Source of the DNA: Candidatus Saccharimonadota bacterium | Lineage (GTDB): Bacteria; Patescibacteriota; Saccharimonadia; Saccharimonadales; Saccharimonadaceae | DNA: 35,379 bases | Direction of reading: 5' to 3' | Assembly: GCA_017406775.1 (NCBI GenBank) | Contig: JAFQXV010000008.1 | Span: 1-35,379 of the forward strand | Shown here: in pieces, positions 26,214 to 33,950 of the stretch | How the letters are laid out: every line of letters begins with the position of its first letter | Position numbering within the stretch: position 1 is the first letter of the stretch | Translations under genes and position numbers: made by a program | Notes under the pieces: model-generated | What the model saw: the letters and a program-made list of their open reading frames with translations, nothing else | Told to the model about the DNA's origin: nothing | Databases searched by the model: none

Positions 26214-27947
26214 ATGCCTTTAGAATTACTTTACAACAAGATTAAAAACACTTTACGCAAAATCGATATGCGTCTAGAGCGTGCCAAATATGGCTATATC
26301 GATAAGCTCTCTAACTCTATTGAATATTTTGACGGTGGCTTATATGACGCCGTTTACGAAGCCTCTTGTAAATGGCCGCACAATGTCGCACTAGACTATT
26401 ATAATATGCAAATCACCTACAAAGATATGATCAAAAAAATCAACAAGGTGGCAGCTGCGCTTAAAGCAATCGGTGCCAAAAAAGGCGATAATATCACCAT
26501 TTGTATGCCTAATACGCCAGAAGAAATCTATATGTTTTACGCCGTAAACGAAATTGGCGCGGTGGCCAATATGGTGCACCCCCTATCTTCCGAAAAAGAG
26601 ATCGAAGATTATCTTAATCAAGCCGGTTCAAAAATTATGTTTTGTATTGATATTGCTTATACCAAGGTAGAGGCAATCATCAAAAATACTTCGATAGAGC
26701 AAGTTATTGTAGTATCAGCTATTCGCTCGATGGATTTTATAGTGCGAGCAGTATATAAGCTCACCAAGGGGCGCAAAAATCATATTAAAAAAGATCAATA
26801 TGTTACCACTTGGGATCGCTTCCTATTTAAAGCTAATAAATATATTGGCAATCCTCACACAAGGGTAGACTCAAACGATGCAGCCGTAATTATGTATTCT
26901 GGCGGTACCACCGGTAAACCCAAAGGCGTTATTCTCTCCAATTTAAATTTTAATGCTCAGGCGCTGGGCGCTAAATATCTAGTACCGGAACTTTTAAAGC
27001 CCTCCCACTCTTTCTTAACTTTCTTACCCAATTTCCATGCATTTGGGCTAGGCGTTTGTATCCATATGCCGTTATATTTTGGCTGCCGAGTAGTATTAAT
27101 ACCGCAATTTAACGCCAAAAAACTCCGCAAGTATATTCGTAAATACCACATCAATATCTTGGTTGGTGTGCCTACAGTGTTTGAGTATTTAACTAAACTT
27201 AAAATGGGTAACAAAGAATTAAAGGGCGTAAAGGGCGTAGTGTCGGGCGGCGATATGATCAGCCTTTCCGCTAAGGAGCGGATTAATGATTTTCTTAAAG
27301 CCCACGGCTCAAAAACAGTGATAGAAAACGGGTATGGCCTAACCGAGGCCTCGGGCGGATTTATCTTCTCGCCACGAAGTGTTGCCGAGGATCCAGATGC
27401 TATCGGCTATCCGTTGCCGGATAATGATGTAATTATTTTAGATCTTAAAACCGGCAAAAAAGCTGCTCCGGGTAAAGATGGCGAAATCGTGGTACGCGGG
27501 CTCTCCGTAATGAAGGGCTATCTAAATAAACCAGAAGAAACCAAAAAAGCTTTTGTAGAAGTAGGTGGCAAAAAATACTTACGCACCGGGGATATTGGCT
27601 ACAAAGACGAAAAGGGTGTTTTCCATTTTCGTTCCAGGTTAAAACGCATGATTATTTCTAACGGTTATAATATCTACCCCGCCAATATAGAAGATGTAAC
27701 CCTAAAATGCACGGCTGTAGCTAGTTGCGCGGTGGTTGGACGTGAAGATGATTTGCGCGGTCAAAAAGTAGTTGTGTTTGTTGTTCCTAAAGAAAATACC
27801 AGTGAAAGAGCTATTAGAAAAGAGCTAAACACTATTTACAAAAAATACCTAGCCAAATACGAAATTCCGCGCGAAATCCGCTTTCTACCTGAACTCCCCA
27901 AAACCAAATTAGCCAAAATCGACTTTAAAGCTCTCGAACAATTATAA
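26214..27947 (+). CDS. AMP-dependent fatty acyl-CoA/ACP ligase
   Basis: An acyl-adenylate enzyme that activates a free fatty acid with ATP and joins it to CoA or ACP. Seen: the P-loop-like MYSGGTTGKPKGVILS, NGYGLTEASGG (A5), LRTGDIGYKDEKGVFHF (A7), SRLKRMIISNGYNIYP (A8), and the final Lys in LPKTKLAKIDF (A10). Length 577 is normal for long-chain enzymes. A start rich in charged residues and the segment KNTLRKIDMRLERAKYG suggests membrane contact. Beside cdsA, pgsA and the PGP phosphatase it suggests that fatty acids taken from the host are activated here and built into phospholipid. Its stop codon is within the left arm of palindrome F. Confidence 0.92.
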   Translation: MPLELLYNKIKNTLRKIDMRLERAKYGYIDKLSNSIEYFDGGLYDAVYEASCKWPHNVALDYYNMQITYKDMIKKINKVAAALKAIGAKKGDNITICMPNTPEEIYMFYAVNEIGAVANMVHPLSSEKEIEDYLNQAGSKIMFCIDIAYTKVEAIIKNTSIEQVIVVSAIRSMDFIVRAVYKLTKGRKNHIKKDQYVTTWDRFLFKANKYIGNPHTRVDSNDAAVIMYSGGTTGKPKGVILSNLNFNAQALGAKYLVPELLKPSHSFLTFLPNFHAFGLGVCIHMPLYFGCRVVLIPQFNAKKLRKYIRKYHINILVGVPTVFEYLTKLKMGNKELKGVKGVVSGGDMISLSAKERINDFLKAHGSKTVIENGYGLTEASGGFIFSPRSVAEDPDAIGYPLPDNDVIILDLKTGKKAAPGKDGEIVVRGLSVMKGYLNKPEETKKAFVEVGGKKYLRTGDIGYKDEKGVFHFRSRLKRMIISNGYNIYPANIEDVTLKCTAVASCAVVGREDDLRGQKVVVFVVPKENTSERAIRKELNTIYKKYLAKYEIPREIRFLPELPKTKLAKIDFKALEQL

Positions 27948-28083
27948 TTAGCTTTTAGGGGTGTCCGGAGGTTACGACCGAGGATGAAGGGCGCGAGCCC
28001 CGTAACGGACCGCCCCTTGGGACGCGGACGACCCGAAGGGTCGACGGGCGCGAGCGACCCGTCCCCTAAAAGCTGATTATAAT
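27941..28083. repeat. GC-rich palindrome F between convergent acyl ligase and recR
   Basis: Arms 27941-27961 and 28063-28083 match at 20 of 21 positions and include the stop codons of both convergent genes, so both proteins end Gln-Leu. The interior is about 100 bp of very GC-rich DNA with sub-hairpins: GGTTACG/CGTAACG, GACCC-GAAG-GGGTC type, GGGCGCGAGC twice. It shares CCGCCCCTTnGGGACG with element E. It probably acts as a two-way terminator, but there is no T tract. Confidence 0.8.
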
Positions 28084-28682
28084 TGTGTCCGGTTTTCTAA
28101 GGCCGCACCAAGAGTAATTTGGTCTGCGTAAGACAAATCTACGCCCAGTGGCAACCCACGTGCCAATCTGGTTAACTTAAGTTCTGGATTTTGTTCATGG
28201 AGTAATTTTTCTAGCAAAAGCGCCGTAGATTCCCCCTCTACAGACGGATTGGTGGCAATAATAACTTCTTTTGCGTTATCGTTATTAACGCGCTTAATTA
28301 ATTCGCCAATGTGCAATTGGTCCGGTGTGATTCCGTCAATTGGCGAAATTGCCCCGCCCAGTACGTGATAAGTTCCTTTATAAGCTTTAGTTTGCTCTAT
28401 CGCATAGATGTCGAGTGGCTCCTCTACTACTAGTATTGTAGTCTTGTCCCGCTCTGGATTGGTATAAAATTCAGACATTTCCTGGTCTTTATCTATCAAT
28501 GCAAAAGTAATTGGGCAGGATTTTACGCCCGTATGTAAGTTTGCTAAGCTTTCCGCAATATTATTAGAAATTTGGGGGTTAGTTTTAAAAAGATAATAAG
28601 CATACCGTTCGGCCGTGCGTGGACCCACGCCAGGCAAAGCAGACAAAGCCTCTATTACGTTTTCTAAAGCCGAAGGCAACAT
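28077..28682 (-). CDS. recR: Recombination mediator RecR with a lost zinc finger
   Basis: RecR helps load RecA at gaps. Seen: the helix-hairpin-helix start ALSALPGVGPRTAERYAYYL, the Toprim core ILVVEEPLDIYAIEQT, GGAISPIDGITPDQL, IIATNPSVEGESTALLL, and the C-terminal LARGLPLGVDLSYADQITLGAALENR. Length 201 is normal. In the usual four-Cys zinc site only Cys56 remains: the CxxC is CPIT, and the second pair region reads MSEFYTNPERD. The protein must hold this fold without zinc. It follows ybaB by 2 bp in the classic ybaB-recR order. Confidence 0.96.
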   Translation of the reverse strand: MLPSALENVIEALSALPGVGPRTAERYAYYLFKTNPQISNNIAESLANLHTGVKSCPITFALIDKDQEMSEFYTNPERDKTTILVVEEPLDIYAIEQTKAYKGTYHVLGGAISPIDGITPDQLHIGELIKRVNNDNAKEVIIATNPSVEGESTALLLEKLLHEQNPELKLTRLARGLPLGVDLSYADQITLGAALENRTQL

Positions 28683-28684
28683 TT

Positions 28685-28990
28685 TTACATTCCGCCAAGA
28701 CCAAGATTACCAAGACCACCCATCAAAGGTTTCATTTTGTCGGTAGCGATTTCTTGGGCTTTGGCGAAACCATCACGCATACAGTTTTCGATCCAGCGCT
28801 CTAGTTCATGAATGTCGTCTAAATCTACCTTTTCTGGATCAATTTTGACTTTTTTAACTTTTAATTCGCCATTAATTTGTACTACTACAGCACCATCACC
28901 GGCTTCTACTTCCACAATTTCGTTTTTTAATTCTTTTTGAGCCTTACGTAACTGATTAAGTAATTTCATTTGGTCCATTGTTTGACCCAT
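28685..28990 (-). CDS. ybaB: YbaB/EbfC nucleoid-associated protein
   Basis: A 101-residue DNA-binding dimer of the YbaB/EbfC family. Seen: the N-terminal coiled coil MDQMKLLNQLRKAQKELKNE, EVEAGDGAVVVQINGELKVKKVKIDP, LERWIENCMRDGFAKAQEIA, and the Gly/Met-rich tail MGGLGNLGLGGM. AAGGAG lies six bases before the ATG, which is one base after the stop of the preceding glycosyltransferase gene. It sits before recR as in most bacteria, but the usual dnaX partner is moved upstream past two other genes. Confidence 0.95.
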   Translation of the reverse strand: MGQTMDQMKLLNQLRKAQKELKNEIVEVEAGDGAVVVQINGELKVKKVKIDPEKVDLDDIHELERWIENCMRDGFAKAQEIATDKMKPLMGGLGNLGLGGM

Positions 28991-28991
28991 G

Positions 28992-30434
28992 TTAATCTCC
29001 TTCTTTTTCTGTATATAGATATATTATATCAGAGTTTTCTCGCATTGGCGAAGTAATTATCCTTTCTAACTTAAGGTGTTCCGGAGTTTTTTCTAAAGCC
29101 CCAATCGTAGCAAAGCCTGCTGTGTCGTCCGGCAATTCATTAATCACTTCTAGCTCGCTAGAAGCTTCTAAGATTTTGTAAAAATCATAGTTATCCTTAG
29201 CCAGTAGACGCCCTTCGTTTAGGTTTTCCCTAATTACATTTAAGTTATAACTAAACTCATTAGCAATATTGGGGTTATAACGATAACCGTAAATATATTG
29301 CAAAAGATTAGGAATAATCATGATACCAAACAAGATAGAGAGTGGAATTGCCGCCGAAATTCTAGCGTAAGGATTTTCCGGGAATAGACCGTACCATTTT
29401 TCCAGAACATATTTAAGTCCGTGTGCAATCAGTATGGATAAAGGCAAAATTAAGAAAATAATTGCATCAGGGTTAAAGCCAGTAATAATCAAACAGAATA
29501 CAATCAAAATCGAAGCAATGGAATTTCTAGAAGCGAAAAATCCTTTAGTAGTAGAAAATAGGCCAATCAAAATTAACGCAAATAGTGGCAGACTGATTAG
29601 TGGTGACAAAAACACACTTTCAGCGGTGCTGCGCCAGGAAAATAGCGGAGATATCGCCTGTCCAATATTGTTAAAAAATTCCGAAATATGGTAATCCTTG
29701 GCAAATAGCAGCTCCATGATTGTGCCGGGATGCTTTACGATACTGAGGCCGAGCAACGTAAAGCCGCCTAGCAGAATTATCCCTACTACTACGAGCGGAA
29801 TCTTGGGTAAATTTTTGACCACAAACCGAAGATGCGGCTGAAAAACTACAAATAACGCGCAAAAAATCGCAAAATACACCATATATGGCGTAAATATAGA
29901 TAAAAGCATGGCAATGGCAAAAACAAAACAGTATAAAGGTTTGGGGCGATTTTCGCCTTGAATTTTAGAACCCAACCAAAGTAGCAGCGTGGGCCAAAAT
30001 ACTAGCATAATTAACGGTGTGCCAGAACCAGCTAGGAACAAAAATGGAGTTGATAGAATGATTAAACAGGACGCCAGTAGTGAAACATTGCTTTTAAACC
30101 AGCGGTTTAAGAGCAAAATCAAAAGGAATCCTAAACCTAGTCCAATCAAAATACTAGGGAGTTTAATGGAAAAAGTAGTTAGACCTAAAAATGTGATGGC
30201 GTATTTTTGTAAAACTCGGTAAGGCAAATCTACTAAATCGCCATTAAGCACACCTTCCCTACCAAGATAATAAGATTTGGTAGCGGAATTAATCTCGGCT
30301 GGCGATAATCCATTTTGCGCAATCATCGGTAGCAAGAATAGGAGTGTAGCAAAAGCCAGCCCTAAAATCGAATAACCAATCACAAATCGATAGCGATATA
30401 AAAAAAGCTTAGAAATAATAATTTTTTTCTTCAC
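28992..30434 (-). CDS. GT-C type membrane glycosyltransferase (family 39-like)
   Basis: A 480-residue protein with about eleven membrane helices and an outside C-terminal domain of about 90 residues. The first outside loop (SPAEINSATKSYYLGREGVLNGDLVDLPYRV; acidic and aromatic) and the helix layout match the ArnT/PMT family that moves a sugar from a lipid carrier to an acceptor outside the cell. The start is GTG at 30434; an ATG two bases upstream is followed at once by TGA. TGTTATAAT (30441-30449) is six bases before the GTG, so it is a new leaderless unit just after dnaB. Sugar and acceptor are unknown; cell wall glycans or glycoproteins are the usual targets. Confidence 0.8.
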   Translation of the reverse strand: MKKKIIISKLFLYRYRFVIGYSILGLAFATLLFLLPMIAQNGLSPAEINSATKSYYLGREGVLNGDLVDLPYRVLQKYAITFLGLTTFSIKLPSILIGLGLGFLLILLLNRWFKSNVSLLASCLIILSTPFLFLAGSGTPLIMLVFWPTLLLWLGSKIQGENRPKPLYCFVFAIAMLLSIFTPYMVYFAIFCALFVVFQPHLRFVVKNLPKIPLVVVGIILLGGFTLLGLSIVKHPGTIMELLFAKDYHISEFFNNIGQAISPLFSWRSTAESVFLSPLISLPLFALILIGLFSTTKGFFASRNSIASILIVFCLIITGFNPDAIIFLILPLSILIAHGLKYVLEKWYGLFPENPYARISAAIPLSILFGIMIIPNLLQYIYGYRYNPNIANEFSYNLNVIRENLNEGRLLAKDNYDFYKILEASSELEVINELPDDTAGFATIGALEKTPEHLKLERIITSPMRENSDIIYLYTEKEGD

Positions 30435-30440
30435 ATAAGT

Positions 30441-30449
30441 ATTATAACA
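30441..30449 (-). promoter_or_regulatory. Leaderless-type promoter of the glycosyltransferase-ybaB-recR unit
   Basis: Minus-strand TGTTATAAT between the dnaB stop (30452) and the GTG at 30434. Confidence 0.7.
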
Positions 30450-30451
30450 TA

Positions 30452-31816
30452 CTATTCGTGAGTTTCGTCGAGCGACATAAAACGTAGTAGTTCCGGATGG
30501 AAGTATAACTTAATTTTACCCACACCACCGTGGCGGTGCTTGGCGATAATTAGTTCGGTAATATGGGTTTCCTCATAATCATCGTCATTCTGGCGATAAT
30601 AATCTGGGCGGTGCAAGAACATCACAAGGTCGGCGTCCTGCTCAATCGAACCAGACTCACGTAGGTCTGAAAGTACCGGACGCGGGTCGTCCCTACCAGT
30701 CACACTACGCGAAAGCTGTGCCAAGGCTACTACCGGGATTTCTAGTTCCCTGGCTAAAATCTTTAGCCCACGAGAAATTTCCGTGACTTCCTGTACACGG
30801 TTACCCTTATAACGATCCGAACCCTGAATTAGCTGCAAATAGTCTACAATCACAATACCGATGTCGTGATCGTGCATGGCGCGTCTGGCTTTATTCCTTA
30901 ACTCTACAATCGTCATCGAGCTAGTATCGTCAATAAAAATCGGGATTTCGTCCATCTCCTCCATGGCATCGCCAATTTGCTGGAATTCCTCATCAGAAAG
31001 ATTTCCTGTGCGCATTTTCCAGTTATCAACTCCAGATACGTCCGAAATCATCCGGTCTACGATTTCATTGCGGGCCATCTCCATCGAGAAAAACAGCACA
31101 CCTTTCTTATTGATGCTGGCGATATTGTAGGCCAAGTTTTGGGCAAAAGTAGTTTTACCCATAGCCGGACGTGCCCCTATGATAATTAAGTCACCTTTTT
31201 GAAACCCAGCAGTTTTTTTATCGATATCCCTAAAGCCGGTTTTAAGTCCTCTTAGGGCTCCCCGGTTTTTGTGGAGTTCGGCAATCCTTTCTAAAGCATC
31301 CGCCAAAAGTTCGTCCATGGGTACATACTCACTACGTACTACTTTATCAGATACCTCAAAGAGCTCGCGTTCGGCTGCGCCCACTAAATTGTCTACATCG
31401 GCGTTTTCTTCATAGGCTTTATTGGCAATTTCTGTTCCAGCTTTTACTAATCGGCGTCGCACCGAGGCTTTTTCTACAATCTCGGCATAGGCTTTAGCGT
31501 GCGAAGCCGCCGGCACAAAATTAGAAAGTTCTGTAAGATACGGTGCCCCACCAATTTCTTTTAATTTTTTATTAGCTTTAAGTTCAGAAGTTAAAGTTAA
31601 GAGATCAATCGGCTTGTGTTGGTCGTATAGACTTAACATAGTTTCAAAAATAGTCTCATGACGTTTGTCATAAAAATCTCGGGGCTTAATAATTGGCAGT
31701 ACTTCCGTAATTACATCGTCAGCTAGCATGATAGCGCCAAGTAAGGATTTTTCGGCTACAATATCTTGTGGCGGCGTTCTGCCTTCCGTTTTAGAATGGG
31801 TTACCTCCTGCGTCAT
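30452..31816 (-). CDS. dnaB: Replicative DNA helicase DnaB
   Basis: The hexameric 5'-3' helicase of the replication fork. Seen: the N-terminal helical domain PPQDIVAEKSLLGAIML, the RecA core with Walker A GARPAMGKTTFAQN, FFSMEM, Walker B IVIVDYLQLI, SRGLKILARELEIPVVALAQLSR, DLRESGSIEQDADLVMFLHR and KHRHGGVG. Length 454 is normal and no intein is present. Its start overlaps dnaX by 26 bp, with GGGAGGTGAGG before the ATG, so it is the third gene of the dnaX unit. Confidence 0.97.
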   Translation of the reverse strand: MTQEVTHSKTEGRTPPQDIVAEKSLLGAIMLADDVITEVLPIIKPRDFYDKRHETIFETMLSLYDQHKPIDLLTLTSELKANKKLKEIGGAPYLTELSNFVPAASHAKAYAEIVEKASVRRRLVKAGTEIANKAYEENADVDNLVGAAERELFEVSDKVVRSEYVPMDELLADALERIAELHKNRGALRGLKTGFRDIDKKTAGFQKGDLIIIGARPAMGKTTFAQNLAYNIASINKKGVLFFSMEMARNEIVDRMISDVSGVDNWKMRTGNLSDEEFQQIGDAMEEMDEIPIFIDDTSSMTIVELRNKARRAMHDHDIGIVIVDYLQLIQGSDRYKGNRVQEVTEISRGLKILARELEIPVVALAQLSRSVTGRDDPRPVLSDLRESGSIEQDADLVMFLHRPDYYRQNDDDYEETHITELIIAKHRHGGVGKIKLYFHPELLRFMSLDETHE

Positions 31817-33164
31817 TTTTTACCTCACCTCCCATTATATCAGAAAATTTATCAAGCAGCTCGTCTTTTTGTGCGCCATTAGGGATATCTCCTACCTCGT
31901 GAATGGTAATTTTTACACCACCAGACGCCTCTACCAAGATTCTTTTATTATTCTCGCGTGAGAGAATAGTCTTAACGATTTTCTTTTCGGGATATAGTTC
32001 TAGCTCACCGTTAATAAATCTGTGTTCGCACTTAATCAGCTGCGAATAAACCGCATCGTTTAGCTCTTGTACTCTTTCAATAAAACCATCAAAGTTAAAA
32101 TCCTTCGGCGTGGTTGTGATAGCAGGGCTAGGAGTAACGCTAGCCTTGGGGGTGGGTCTTGCGGTAGGCTTAGATTTACTGCTAGCAGCAGGCGCCATAC
32201 TTACTGGAGTGGGCTTAGCGTTAAGGGCTGGCCCAGCACCGGCGCTAGTAAGTGCCACCAAAAGCCTAGCCTCGGCAAAAGGTGCCCTAATATCTGGTAG
32301 CTGACTAAGCAAAGGCAAAAACTCGGGTTTAGGACTATCAATAACTCGTTCAATTATTTCTTCCGCTAAAGTTTCTGGCTTGATGCCGCTAGACAGCAAA
32401 TTTTTAAGCTCGCTTGTAATACCATTGAGATCGCCACTAACATATTTATCTAGTAGTAGATTAATCTTCTCGTCTTCGGGCAGCCCAAGGGCGTTTGTTA
32501 CGGCCTCCTTAGTAATCTCATCGTTAGAAAGTGTAGAAATTTGATCTAGTAGCGATAAAGAATCCCTAAACGAACCCCCACCCCGTTTTACAATAATATC
32601 CAGTGCGGCGTCATCAATTTTGATTTTTTCTTGGTCGGAAATTTTGCGTAGATATTTAAACATCGTATCGTGATCCGCTAGCTTAAAGGTATAACTTTGG
32701 GCTCTAGAGGTAATTGTAATTGGCACCTTGTAGGCGTCCGTAGTGGCCATGATAAAAATTACGTGCCTCGGCGGCTCTTCTAGAGTTTTAAGTAGTGCAT
32801 TAAAAGCTTCTTTGGTCAGCATGTGGACTTCGTCTATGATATATATCTTGTATTTGCCGCTAGTAGGAGCAATCATGGCCTTTTCGCGGAGCTCTCTAAT
32901 ATTATCAATACCACGGTTACTAGCCCCGTCGATTTCTACAATATCCACGTAATCGTCTTCTAGCTCATATTTAAAGCCATTTACCTCGTGCGCAAAAATC
33001 CGCGCTACCGAAGTTTTGCCGGTGCCACGCGGTCCCACAAAAAGATAGGCGTGCGAAACCTTCCCTTGTTTTAAGGAATTAGACAAAATATCCGTAACCT
33101 GGGATTGCCCCACCACTTCCGCCAGGGTCTTGGGTCTATATTTACGATATAAAGCCTTAGCCAT
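31791..33164 (-). CDS. dnaX: DNA polymerase III gamma/tau subunit, zinc module absent
   Basis: The clamp-loader ATPase. Seen: YRKYRPKTLAEVVGQ, Walker A GPRGTGKTS (residues 44-52), Walker B IYIIDEVHMLT, sensor FIMATTDAYKVPITITSRAQ, and RGGGSFRDSLSLLDQ. Between Walker A and VEIDGASNRGIDNIREL the family has a zinc module of four Cys; here it is replaced by a short EVNGFKYELEDDYVD with no Cys. After the third domain comes a Pro/Ser/Ala/Thr-rich linker (TARPTPKASVTPSP) and a small C-terminal domain ending VKNDAGGNPF, so the tau part is short (457 residues in all). AGGGG precedes the ATG. Confidence 0.96.
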   Translation of the reverse strand: MAKALYRKYRPKTLAEVVGQSQVTDILSNSLKQGKVSHAYLFVGPRGTGKTSVARIFAHEVNGFKYELEDDYVDIVEIDGASNRGIDNIRELREKAMIAPTSGKYKIYIIDEVHMLTKEAFNALLKTLEEPPRHVIFIMATTDAYKVPITITSRAQSYTFKLADHDTMFKYLRKISDQEKIKIDDAALDIIVKRGGGSFRDSLSLLDQISTLSNDEITKEAVTNALGLPEDEKINLLLDKYVSGDLNGITSELKNLLSSGIKPETLAEEIIERVIDSPKPEFLPLLSQLPDIRAPFAEARLLVALTSAGAGPALNAKPTPVSMAPAASSKSKPTARPTPKASVTPSPAITTTPKDFNFDGFIERVQELNDAVYSQLIKCEHRFINGELELYPEKKIVKTILSRENNKRILVEASGGVKITIHEVGDIPNGAQKDELLDKFSDIMGGEVKNDAGGNPF

Positions 33165-33171
33165 GCTACCC

Positions 33172-33690
33172 CTACAGGGCAGCTTCTACTGCCGCCCACG
33201 TTGCATCATCATTATTGGCAGGAATAGTCACAGAAACTTGCGAGCCCTCACGCAAATGGAAATATGTAACAGAAGCATATAAAATTTGATATTCCTTACC
33301 GGCAACTTCTACAAAATACTTATCATCATGATGAGTAAGCGTACCAATTACGGTGCGACGCTCTACCGGCCCAATCTGCTTATAGAGGAACTTGCCATCT
33401 TCCGTGATGGTGAGTTTCATGATGTCACCCTCTACTAGCTTAGATTTAGAAGCATAGTTAGCTGGTACTGGATAATTTTTGCCATCTGGACCAATCATGA
33501 TCTGCCCATCAAAAATGCCTTCGATAATCTTACCCTCTGGGCCAGAAACCACAGTTTCTCTAGGCGCAGCAATGGTATCCCCATCGCCAAGAATGGAAAA
33601 TAATAGCTCTTTAGCAGCCGACAGATTAGTCTCTGCCTCGCTTAATAGACTACGTAGTCTTTTTATTTGTTTTTCTGGTATTTCAGACAT
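33172..33690 (-). CDS. Conserved protein of the dnaX operon, unknown function
   Basis: A 172-residue soluble protein. It starts with an amphipathic helix (EKQIKRLRSLLSEAETNLSA, coiled-coil like), then a stretch GPEGKIIEGIFDGQIMIGPDGKNYPVPANYASKSKLVEGD, and a small beta domain resembling an S1/OB-like or KOW-like barrel (MKLTITEDGKFLYKQIG, RRTVIGTLTHHDDKYFVEV). I do not recognise a named family. The stop is 8 bp before dnaX, so a link to replication or DNA handling is the best guess. I choose ATG 33690; a GTG at 33693 is also possible. AGGA is nine bases upstream. Confidence 0.8.
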   Translation of the reverse strand: MSEIPEKQIKRLRSLLSEAETNLSAAKELLFSILGDGDTIAAPRETVVSGPEGKIIEGIFDGQIMIGPDGKNYPVPANYASKSKLVEGDIMKLTITEDGKFLYKQIGPVERRTVIGTLTHHDDKYFVEVAGKEYQILYASVTYFHLREGSQVSVTIPANNDDATWAAVEAAL

Positions 33691-33699
33691 CACCTCGCA

Positions 33700-33950
33700 T
33701 CCTGTCTAAATATAGTATTAATATTATATTATATCTCATTTGGCGTAAAGTCAAGATATTTTTAAGAAAGTTTTCCACGGGAAAAACAGTGGTCGCCTGC
33801 AAAATGTTGTAAAAAATACATATAAACATAAGCAGTTATTTTAGGCAATGGAATGGTACCTTTGGGGACCGTAAGCTTGGGCGAGCGCCCTTGAGCGCGT
33901 CCCCAAAGGTACCATTCCATTGCTACTAAGTAAGACTACGTTTAGGCTTA
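33700..33950. other. Intergenic region with dnaX-operon promoter and palindrome D
   Basis: Right of 33690 the minus strand shows AGGA and an AT-rich promoter with TATAAT (near 33733) and TTGACT about 15 bp further upstream. TTTTCC-ACG-GGAAAA (about 33771-33785) is a small hairpin. Element D occupies 33845-33923. No coding sequence is seen. Confidence 0.55.
33845..33923. repeat. Perfect-arm palindromic element D (core family 1)
   Basis: Arms 33845-33869 and 33899-33923 are identical inverted repeats over all 25 positions. The 29-nt core at 33870-33898 has the inner stem GGGC-GAGC-GCCC, flanked by GTAAGCTT and TTGAGCGC, like copies A and B. It lies 27 bp past the stop of the DsbA-like gene. 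It has no T tract in either direction. Confidence 0.9.

Noticed and set aside
33765-33790. DnaA-box-like TTTTCCACG near the dnaX operon, possible origin
   Set aside because: It is a single imperfect box within a small TTTTCC/GGAAAA hairpin, with no cluster, no DnaA gene and no AT unwinding repeats.
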